DNA of 15,486 nt from Firmicutes bacterium UBA3941 (GTDB lineage: Bacteria > Bacillota > Clostridia > Caldicoprobacterales > UBA3941): NCBI GenBank assembly GCA_002385665.1, contig DGDX01000025.1, forward strand, positions 1 to 15,486. Reading direction: 5' to 3'. Position 1 is the first letter of the stretch. Each line of letters starts with the position of its first letter. Below are positions 9,776 to 15,486 of the stretch, piece after piece. A model generated the notes under the pieces. That model had not been told where the DNA came from. It ran no database searches and saw only the letters and a program-made list of their open reading frames with translations. Position numbers and translations under genes: made by a program.

Positions 9776-11242
9776 ATGTATTATATCGGAATAGACCTTG
9801 GCACATCAGCAGTAAAACTACTTCTGATGGCCGGGGACGGCACTATTGTAAAGAGTGTATCCAAGGAATACCCTATCAGTTTTCCAAGGCCGGGTTGGTC
9901 CGAGCAGGATCCCGAGGATTGGTACGAAAATACCCAGGAAGGGCTGGTAGAGCTCCTTCATGGTATAGATAAGTCCCAGGTGGCAGGGATCGGATTTGGC
10001 GGCCAGATGCACGGGCTGGTGGTTTTGGATGAGGAAGACAGGGTTATAAGGCCCACCATCCTCTGGAATGATGGGAGAACCGCGGAAGAGACCGACTACC
10101 TGAATGAAAAGATTGGGAAGGAAAAGCTGTCGGAATATACGGCTAACATTGCCTTTGCAGGCTTTACGGCACCCAAAATACTGTGGATGAAAAAGCATGA
10201 ACCGGAGAACTACAGGCAGATACATAAGATCATGCTACCCAAGGACTATATAGCCTATAGATTGACCGGGGTGCATTGTACGGATCCTTCCGATGCATCG
10301 GGTACCCTCTTCTTCGATGTTAAGAACAGGTGTTGGTCGGAGGAAATGATGGAAATCTGTGGGATAACCCGGGAACAGTTGCCCGACGTATTTGAAAGCT
10401 ATGAGGTTGTCGGAACCCTTAAGGAGGAGATAGCAGAAAGGCTAGGCCTTAATAATGATGTGAAGGTTGTGGCCGGGGCCGGGGACAACGCAGCCGCGGC
10501 AGTAGGGACCGGGACTGTCGGGGAGGGTAAGTGCAACGTTTCTCTGGGTACTTCCGGAACCATATTTATCTCCAGCAAAAAGTTTGGAGTCGACAAGAAC
10601 AATGCCCTACATGCCTTTGCCCATGCCGACGGCAACTATCACCTCATGGGAGTGGTCTTAAGTGCAGCCTCCTGTAACAAATGGTGGATGGAGGAGATCC
10701 TCAATACCAAGGATTTTCAAGGGGAACAGGAGGATATAGAAAATCTTGGCAGGAATTCGGTATATTTTCTACCCTATTTGATGGGAGAACGTTCACCTCA
10801 CAATGATCCTAATGCGAAGGGGGCTTTCCTTGGTATGACCATGGAGACCGGCAGAAAGGATATGACCCTCGCCATGATGGAAGGAGTGGCTTTTGCCATC
10901 AGGGATTCCTATGAGATCGCCAAGGCCCTGGGAATCAAGGTAGAGAGGACCAAGATGTGCGGTGGTGGTGCAAGGAGCCCTCTATGGAGAAAGATCCTGG
11001 CCAATGTATTAGACCTAAAGGTGGATATCCTGGAGGCGGAGGAAGGCCCTGCCTTAGGGGGAGCAATGCTGGCCGCAGTAGGATGTGGGGAATATGCTTC
11101 CGTAGAGGAGGCAGCTGAAAGGCTAGTAAGGACCAGGTTGACGGTAGAGCCGGATCCGGAAATAGTAGCTCTATATGATGAGAGATACAAGGTGTACAGG
11201 GATATCTATCCACAGCTTAAGGGGATATTCCAAAAGTTATGA
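9776..11242 (+). CDS. xylB: Xylulokinase
   Basis: This FGGY-family sugar kinase phosphorylates D-xylulose with ATP to D-xylulose 5-phosphate, feeding the pentose phosphate pathway. The 488-residue protein has the usual two-domain length. It begins at once with the first ATP-binding loop YYIGIDLGTSAVK (2-14). GGQMHG (75-80) is the substrate-binding motif typical of xylulokinases. The catalytic base is Asp237 in GAGDNAAAAVG. Second-domain motifs are CNVSLGTSG (253-261), GERSPHNDP (337-345) and GGGARSPLW (396-404), the last being the adenosine-binding FGGY signature. The GQMHG motif and the xylA neighbour separate it from glycerol, gluconate and rhamnulose kinases. The 147 bases before it hold no strong promoter or terminator, so it is probably cotranscribed with xylA. 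The ThuA-like gene follows after 29 bases. Confidence 0.96.
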   Translation: MYYIGIDLGTSAVKLLLMAGDGTIVKSVSKEYPISFPRPGWSEQDPEDWYENTQEGLVELLHGIDKSQVAGIGFGGQMHGLVVLDEEDRVIRPTILWNDGRTAEETDYLNEKIGKEKLSEYTANIAFAGFTAPKILWMKKHEPENYRQIHKIMLPKDYIAYRLTGVHCTDPSDASGTLFFDVKNRCWSEEMMEICGITREQLPDVFESYEVVGTLKEEIAERLGLNNDVKVVAGAGDNAAAAVGTGTVGEGKCNVSLGTSGTIFISSKKFGVDKNNALHAFAHADGNYHLMGVVLSAASCNKWWMEEILNTKDFQGEQEDIENLGRNSVYFLPYLMGERSPHNDPNAKGAFLGMTMETGRKDMTLAMMEGVAFAIRDSYEIAKALGIKVERTKMCGGGARSPLWRKILANVLDLKVDILEAEEGPALGGAMLAAVGCGEYASVEEAAERLVRTRLTVEPDPEIVALYDERYKVYRDIYPQLKGIFQKL

Positions 11243-11271
11243 TATATTATCAAACCTAAGGAGGTTATATT

Positions 11272-11988
11272 GTGAGTAAAAAAGCTTTGATAGTTCAGGG
11301 TGGTTGGGACGGCCATGAGCCGATACAGGTATCTGAGATATTTAAAGGAGTATTGGAAGAATCCGGATTTCAAGTGGAGTTGTCCGATACCTTGGATTCT
11401 TTTTTGGACGGGGAGAAACTCAAAACCCTGGATTTGATTATTCCGGTGTGGACTATGGGCCAGATTACTAATGAACAGATGTGGCCTGTTGTTGAAGCGG
11501 TTGCATCAGGGGTAGGCCTGGCCGGTTGCCATGGTGGTATGTGCGATGCTTTTAGAAACTGCGTACAATGGCAATTTATGACCGGTGGAAACTGGGTATC
11601 CCATCCCGGTGGCGACGGGGTTGAATACATGATTAATATAAAGAAGGGTTCAAGCCCCATAGTAGAGGGTATTGAGGACTTCCCTGTAAAGAGTGAACAG
11701 TACTACCTCCACGTAGATCCAGCCGTCGAGGTTTTAGCGACCACCCGGTTCCCGATTGTGGATGGTCCCCATGCTACCAACGGGCAAGTAGATGTTCCTC
11801 AGATCTGGACCAAGAGATGGGGCGCTGGCCGTGTTTTCTATAACGCACTCGGTCATCATGCCGATATCTTTGAGATAGAGCCCGCCTTGGAAATCATGAG
11901 AAGGGGTTTTCTCTGGGCTGCAGAGGGCAAGGAAATAGCCAAAAAAGAAGGCGCAAAGGTATACGAAAACCTAAGAAAAATGTTCTAA
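11272..11988 (+). CDS. ThuA-like domain protein
   Basis: The 238-residue protein matches the ThuA-like family (PF06283), a glutamine-amidotransferase-like fold linked to trehalose and other sugar utilisation. Visible family features are the N-terminal strand and loop ALIVQGGWDGHEP (5-17), the elbow GLAGCHGGMCDAF (82-94) with Cys86 and His87, GNWVSHPGG (106-114), and the C-terminal KRWGAGRVFYNALGHHADIF (181-200). The start is GTG with a strong TAAGGAGG site (11257-11264) seven bases before it. It lies 29 bases after xylB and is probably the last gene of the xyl operon. It converges on a Gfo/Idh oxidoreductase, a partner family often seen with ThuA proteins. The reaction is not established for this subgroup. 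The family call is firm; the substrate is unknown. Confidence 0.85.
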   Translation: MSKKALIVQGGWDGHEPIQVSEIFKGVLEESGFQVELSDTLDSFLDGEKLKTLDLIIPVWTMGQITNEQMWPVVEAVASGVGLAGCHGGMCDAFRNCVQWQFMTGGNWVSHPGGDGVEYMINIKKGSSPIVEGIEDFPVKSEQYYLHVDPAVEVLATTRFPIVDGPHATNGQVDVPQIWTKRWGAGRVFYNALGHHADIFEIEPALEIMRRGFLWAAEGKEIAKKEGAKVYENLRKMF

Positions 11989-12011
11989 AGAAATACTTCT
12001 AAAGAGACACG

Positions 12012-12056
12012 AAAGGGACGGTTCACTGTTCTTTATTAAACAGAAACCGTCCCTTT
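12012..12056. terminator. Bidirectional terminator between the ThuA-like and Gfo/Idh genes
   Basis: AAAGGGACGGTT (12012-12023) pairs perfectly with AACCGTCCCTTT (12045-12056). It is extended inside by CTGTT (12026-12030) with AACAG (12039-12043) around an eight-base loop. T-runs occur on both strands, so it can end both converging genes. It is the cleanest copy of the GGGACGG palindrome. Confidence 0.88.
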
Positions 12057-12070
12057 TTAATCTGTTATTC

Positions 12071-13147
12071 TTATCCGCTGATTCTAACGGCATTAGCCTG
12101 AGCCTTCAGACAAAGCTCTGCAGCCTTAAAGGCGTGTTCCTGGGTCATTGCATTCTCGGTTCGATTCAGACAATCCAGGATCAACTCTCCGAAGAAGGGA
12201 TAGCCGACTTTACCACTGCAGTTAATGTAGTGTTCTCCTTTTTCGTCTACAAGGAATAGATGGTCCGGCGTATTGTCCCGGGTGATATCTATATATTTCC
12301 TTAGTTCAATGTATCCCTTGGTCCCCAGAATGGTTGTTCTGCCATCACCCCATGTACGCAAGCCATCGGGGGTAAACCAGTCGACTCTAAAGTAGTTGCT
12401 GGTACCATTATCCCCAAGTATCATGGCCTCGCCAAAATCCTCCAGCTCCGGGTATTGGGGGTGGGCGTAGTTGGCAACCTGGCTTTTGACAACGGTGGCA
12501 TTCTTTTCACCTGCATAATACAGGTACTGTTCAGCTTGATGGCTACCGATATCACAGAGAATACCGCCGTACTTTTCCTTTTCAAAAAACCATTTAGGCC
12601 TGTTAGGAGCATTTAACCGGTGGGGTCCCAGGCCCAAAACCTGAATGACCTTGCCAATGGCTCCGTCTTTGATTAGTTCTCCGGCAAAGACACCGCTTTC
12701 TGTGTGGAGTCGTTCGCTATAATATACCATATACTTCCTGTTGGTTTCAGCTACCTTGGCTTTGGCCATTTCCAACTGCTCAAGGGTAGTAAAGGGCGTC
12801 TTATCCGTAAAATAATCCTTGCCGCTGTCCATCACCCTCATGCCAAGGGCTGCACGTTCTGACGGGACGGCCGCACCAGCCACCATCATAACTTCTTTAT
12901 CATCCAAAATCTCCGCCTCGCTGGAGGCAACCTTGACCCCGGGAAAGGCCTTACAAAAAGCCTCTACCTTTTTGGGGTCTGGATCATAGACGGATTTTAG
13001 AAGTCCCCCGGCTTCAGTGAGACCGTTACACATCCCATAAATATGACCATGGTCCAAGGCTATGGCAGAGAAAACAAAATCCCCCTTCTGGCAGACGGGT
13101 CTTGGCTTGCCTTTCGGTGCGTAGTTCATACCATCAGTTCTTTGCAT
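12071..13147 (-). CDS. Gfo/Idh/MocA family oxidoreductase
   Basis: This is a probable NAD(P)-dependent sugar or inositol-type dehydrogenase, cytoplasmic. The 358-residue protein shows an N-terminal Rossmann half (about 23-145) and a C-terminal alpha/beta half. Family marks are VYDPDPKKVEAF (53-64) after the second strand, the cofactor-adjacent DKTP (115-118) in place of the common EKP, and GGILCDIGSHQAEQ (194-207), whose His203 is at the usual catalytic position of the DxGxH motif. The glycine-rich nucleotide loop is atypical: the first strand runs into ALDHGHIYGM (30-39) rather than GxGxxG. The substrate is unknown. The start is ATG at 13147 with AAGGAG (13158-13163 on the complement). The DUF1292 gene lies 73 bases upstream on the same strand, and no clear promoter was seen in that gap. 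Confidence 0.87.
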   Translation of the reverse strand: MQRTDGMNYAPKGKPRPVCQKGDFVFSAIALDHGHIYGMCNGLTEAGGLLKSVYDPDPKKVEAFCKAFPGVKVASSEAEILDDKEVMMVAGAAVPSERAALGMRVMDSGKDYFTDKTPFTTLEQLEMAKAKVAETNRKYMVYYSERLHTESGVFAGELIKDGAIGKVIQVLGLGPHRLNAPNRPKWFFEKEKYGGILCDIGSHQAEQYLYYAGEKNATVVKSQVANYAHPQYPELEDFGEAMILGDNGTSNYFRVDWFTPDGLRTWGDGRTTILGTKGYIELRKYIDITRDNTPDHLFLVDEKGEHYINCSGKVGYPFFGELILDCLNRTENAMTQEHAFKAAELCLKAQANAVRISG

Positions 13148-13220
13148 AGTATATCAACTCCTTATCCATTATCCACATCTTCTCCATAACAGGGTAATAT
13201 CAAGACTGGAGGTGAGTTTT

Positions 13221-13511
13221 TTATAATTCTTCGTCGTCCTCGTCGTAGTAGAGGGCTTCTACAGCTTGTATCAGAGCTTCCATCTTATCCTCTTCCACAG
13301 GTTGGAACTCCTCCATATCTCCATCTAAAACCACCTTCATTATGTAAAGCTCTTTCTCTTCACAATCACAATCCTGGCAATGGCAATCCTCATCGTAGGA
13401 TGTCAGCAGGGCATACTCCTGGTCCTCATGATAAAAATAGTCCAGAACCTCCATCTCAATCTCTACTCCGTCCTCATCGACAAAGACCAATATATCTCTT
13501 TCCTCTTCCAT
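13221..13511 (-). CDS. Small acidic DUF1292 protein with a four-cysteine cluster
   Basis: The 96-residue, strongly acidic cytoplasmic protein fits DUF1292 (PF06949, YrzB type). It has the N-terminal ILVFVDEDGVEIEMEVLDYF (7-26), the strand YALLTSY, then ELYIMKV and a C-terminal helix DKMEALIQAVEALYYDE. Between the second and third strands it carries Cys43, Cys45, Cys48 and Cys50 (CHCQDCDC), a CxCxxCxC cluster that could bind zinc or an iron-sulfur centre. The function of the family is unknown. The start is ATG with an AGAGAGG ribosome site (13520-13526 on the complement), and a plausible promoter lies just upstream. It is divergent from the PspC gene. Confidence 0.85.
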   Translation of the reverse strand: MEEERDILVFVDEDGVEIEMEVLDYFYHEDQEYALLTSYDEDCHCQDCDCEEKELYIMKVVLDGDMEEFQPVEEDKMEALIQAVEALYYDEDDEEL

Positions 13512-13553
13512 GGGAAATACCTCTCTTTCATAAGCAATTTAGATTGTAATCCC

Positions 13554-13582
13554 ATTCTACCCCATCTTTTAATAGGGGGCAA
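13554..13582 (-). promoter_or_regulatory. Candidate promoter of the DUF1292 gene
   Basis: On the minus strand TTGCCC (13577-13582) and TAGAAT (13554-13559) are separated by exactly 17 bases. The -10 lies 43 bases before the ATG at 13511. Spacing and both hexamers are reasonable for a housekeeping promoter. The spacer is flanked by C and G runs that could pair. Confidence 0.5.
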
Positions 13583-13645
13583 TGATTATTTAAAAATTCC
13601 GAAGTTATTTTCAAAAACATTAAAGTACTTTAGGTGATAAAAATG

Positions 13646-13654
13646 TGATATAAT
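13646..13654 (+). promoter_or_regulatory. Extended -10 promoter of the PspC gene
   Basis: TGATATAAT is a perfect extended -10 (TGnTATAAT), 70 bases before the PspC ATG. No good -35 is present at 17 bases, which is acceptable for extended -10 promoters. The leader would be about 60 bases and contains the AGGGGG ribosome site (13709-13714). Confidence 0.6.
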
Positions 13655-13723
13655 TATCTGAGAAACAATAGATTAAAGCATTTAGGGACCGGTTAGGCCA
13701 TTAAATATAGGGGGCTGGAAATT

Positions 13724-14146
13724 ATGAATAGAAGATTATATCGTTCAAGAAATCAGAGGATGCTGGCAGGAGTATGTGGCGGTATTGCAGAGTACTTTAA
13801 TATCGATGTTACAATTGTGAGGCTCATCTGGGCTATACTTTCGCTATCTACCTTTGGATCGGGGCTACTAATCTACATTATAAGTGCCATTATTATACCG
13901 GAAAGGCCATTTGGCTATCAGGATAATGAACCCTTTGCTAACGGGGATGGATTTCCACCGGTAGACAAGGCCAAGGCAATGTCTATTCTGGGCCTTGTTT
14001 TGATTGTGGTGGGCATACTGGCCCTTATAAGCGGATTGTTCCCTGTCCTGTGGAGGATTATCAGGCACGGTTTTTGGCCTGCTATTATAATCATCATCGG
14101 GATCATGCTGATACATTCGTCATGGAAGAATAGCGGAAATAGGTAA
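13724..14146 (+). CDS. PspC-domain membrane protein
   Basis: The 140-residue protein begins with a PspC domain (about 3-61): the basic LYRSRNQRMLAGVCGGIAEY, then FNIDVTIVRLIWAI and a first membrane helix ending IIIPERP. A polar linker (62-82) is followed by two more helices (about 84-105 and 114-133) and a short basic tail. In Firmicutes, PspC-domain proteins are associated with cell-envelope stress responses; the C-terminal helices give a layout more like LiaF/DUF5668-type proteins than the small E. coli PspC. The start is ATG with the ribosome site AGGGGG. It has its own promoter and terminator and so appears to be a single-gene unit. No sensor kinase or PspA gene is next to it. Confidence 0.88.
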   Translation: MNRRLYRSRNQRMLAGVCGGIAEYFNIDVTIVRLIWAILSLSTFGSGLLIYIISAIIIPERPFGYQDNEPFANGDGFPPVDKAKAMSILGLVLIVVGILALISGLFPVLWRIIRHGFWPAIIIIIGIMLIHSSWKNSGNR

Positions 14147-14162
14147 GGCAATAGGATAGTAT

Positions 14163-14203
14163 AAAAAGGGGATGCTGTAAGATCAGAAACAGCATCCCTT
14201 TTT
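14163..14203. terminator. Bidirectional terminator between the PspC and NDH-2-like genes
   Basis: AAAAAGGGGATGCTGT (14163-14178) pairs with ACAGCATCCCTTTTT (14189-14203) around a ten-base loop, with one extra G bulged. A- and T-runs on both sides allow use from both directions. The two flanking genes converge on it, ending at 14146 and 14206. Its core differs from the GGGACGG palindromes. Confidence 0.9.
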
Positions 14204-14205
14204 CG

Positions 14206-15486
14206 TTATAGCTCCCATCCCTCCAGGATGTTTAGCCGCTTGTTTTTTTGGAAGTATCTCAATTGATTCCTTAAGAAGGGTATGAGGTAGTAGTCTATCC
14301 CAAAGGCCCTTCCTGCTCCTGCCAACATAGCAATGGATGCAGCAACCCACCAGAGATCCGGAAGTCCATTGGTCTGGGGCAGCCCTGCTCCCAGAGCGAA
14401 GTTGATATGCATCCCAATGGAGATTAAACCGGCTATAAAGGTAAATACCCCTAATATAAAGGCGATGCCAAGCCCAATTTCAACTACGACTATAAGCTTT
14501 TGAAATAACAGGGCATTCGGCATTATTAGTCTCTCTGCGATAGCCTTGTACCAGTTTGGGGTATGGGGCCCTGTCAGGGGAGTTATGGTAGCAGAAGCAG
14601 TAGCGTCTGTGGATCCTGTAAGACCTATCAATGGCCAGGAGCTGGACCACCAGTCATTTTGCACCTTTTGTATGCCGGAGATCAACCACATAAGGCCCAG
14701 CCAAATCCGTAGGGGCAGTAACCAGAAGGTGGAATTTTTCCGTTGCATATTACCAATCCCTGTTTGCAGCAGGCGGGTGGATCTTCTGGACTTATAGAAA
14801 AATTGGTGCCTGAGATACTCCAGGACTAACTCCAAGCCCCCTATTCCAAAGAGGTAGTGGATGTTCACAAGGTGCTTTATTAGTGTCGCATGGAATCCTG
14901 CCAGCAAGGGCATACCCGATAGTTGAGCTACAGAATACAAGGGACCTATGGAGACCATAACCCCATGTAGGTTGGGGTCCAGACTTTTCTTATCATGGCC
15001 CTCTATATCAGCAGCGATGTTATAAGCTGCACAATCGGCAGATTGGATCGCTGTCTCCACCAGCGGGGCCAGTATTTCATCATCCTTATCATGGTATTCC
15101 ATATTGTCGCCGATGGCATATACATATGGATACTCCAGGGTCTGGAGATATTGATTGGTAACGATTCTATCCCTATCACCAAGGGATACACCAAGCTCCT
15201 TTACAAAGGCGTTGGCCTTAACACCGCCGGTCCATATTAAGGTTCTTGTAGGGATGGTCTTTGTCTCCCCTATGGTCAGGCTGTTTGGAGTAACCCCTGT
15301 AATAAAGGAATTCGTAAGGACCTCTACGCCCTTCTTTCTTAAGTAGCCCTCTACCTTGGCTATCAGCTTGGGATCCAAAAAAGGGCATAGGTGGGGGAGC
15401 CCTTCCACCTGGACAAGCCGCACCTCTGCTCTCGGGATATCGTATTTCCTGCACAGATTTCTTACCCATACTATTAGCTCACCCAT
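14206..15486 (-). CDS. NDH-2-like NADH dehydrogenase fused to a DoxX-like domain (5' partial)
   Basis: The gene runs off the right edge; 426 C-terminal residues are visible. The first residues, MGELIVWVRN, correspond to the helix after the NADH-binding GGGxTGxExxGEL motif of type II NADH dehydrogenases. The FAD-binding N-terminal half is therefore outside the window, and the Met at the edge is internal. Seen here are TLIWTGGVKAN (82-92) and YPYVYAIGD (119-127), the second flavin-binding site. In the helix before AYNIA the usual quinone-site AQxxQ reads VETAIQ. From about 255 a second module has DoxX character: LRIWLGLMWLISGIQKV, an extended polar loop (280-320), and three further helices up to about 400. 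The fusion would tie the flavoprotein to the membrane, where it probably oxidises NADH or another donor. The family call is firm; the acceptor is unknown. Confidence 0.85.
   Translation of the reverse strand: MGELIVWVRNLCRKYDIPRAEVRLVQVEGLPHLCPFLDPKLIAKVEGYLRKKGVEVLTNSFITGVTPNSLTIGETKTIPTRTLIWTGGVKANAFVKELGVSLGDRDRIVTNQYLQTLEYPYVYAIGDNMEYHDKDDEILAPLVETAIQSADCAAYNIAADIEGHDKKSLDPNLHGVMVSIGPLYSVAQLSGMPLLAGFHATLIKHLVNIHYLFGIGGLELVLEYLRHQFFYKSRRSTRLLQTGIGNMQRKNSTFWLLPLRIWLGLMWLISGIQKVQNDWWSSSWPLIGLTGSTDATASATITPLTGPHTPNWYKAIAERLIMPNALLFQKLIVVVEIGLGIAFILGVFTFIAGLISIGMHINFALGAGLPQTNGLPDLWWVAASIAMLAGAGRAFGIDYYLIPFLRNQLRYFQKNKRLNILEGWEL

Noticed and set aside
15218..15469. Alternative frame (83 residues) inside the NDH-2-like gene
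   Set aside because: The main frame carries conserved flavoprotein motifs across this stretch. The alternative product has no family features.

Overview
The window looks like a contig end from a draft or metagenome assembly of an anaerobic, low-to-mid GC Firmicute, most likely class Clostridia. This rests on strong AAGGAGG/GGAGG ribosome sites, TTG and GTG starts, AGG/ATA-rich codon use, a clostridial-type xylose isomerase, a DUF1292 protein and a PspC protein. Genus cannot be assigned from the sequence alone. The first 19 bases are an exact Tn5/Nextera mosaic end, so they are library adapter and not genome. The right edge cuts through a gene.

Layout. (1) 24-4751, plus strand: a tight four-gene operon encoding an ABC ATPase, a multi-pass ABC-2 permease, a GldG-like membrane-anchored auxiliary protein and a membrane-anchored DUF4340 protein. 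It resembles the GldA/GldF/GldG group, whose role outside gliding bacteria is poorly understood. (2) 4828-7995: a large cytoplasmic GH2 beta-galactosidase. It is separated from the ABC operon only by a terminator-like hairpin whose T-run abuts the lacZ Shine-Dalgarno. (3) 7996-8308: a 313-base intergenic region holding several hairpins, a long imperfect palindrome, overlapping AT-rich palindromes and a probable xylA promoter. (4) 8309-11988: xylA (xylose isomerase), xylB (xylulokinase) and a ThuA-like gene, all on the plus strand. (5) 12071-13147, minus strand: a Gfo/Idh/MocA oxidoreductase converging on the ThuA-like gene across a shared perfect hairpin. (6) 13221-13511, minus strand: a small acidic DUF1292 protein with an unusual four-cysteine cluster. 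(7) 13724-14146, plus strand: a PspC-domain membrane protein with its own extended -10 promoter. (8) 14206-15486, minus strand: the C-terminal part of a type II NADH dehydrogenase-like flavoprotein fused to a DoxX-like membrane domain.

Function. The central block is sugar catabolism. LacZ can release galactose and other sugars from oligosaccharides. XylA and XylB take D-xylose to D-xylulose 5-phosphate for the pentose phosphate pathway. The ThuA-like and Gfo/Idh proteins suggest redox handling of a further sugar or glycoside. No sugar transporter and no XylR-type regulator lies in the window. Three of the intergenic hairpins share a GGGACGG core and look like one dispersed palindromic repeat family used as gene-end punctuation.

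No mobile-element gene, CRISPR array, tRNA or rRNA was seen. No clearly new multi-gene system is evident. The most original signals are the repeated GGGACGG palindromes, the long palindrome before xylA, the terminator/Shine-Dalgarno junction before lacZ, the cysteine cluster in the DUF1292 protein, and the NDH-2/DoxX fusion.
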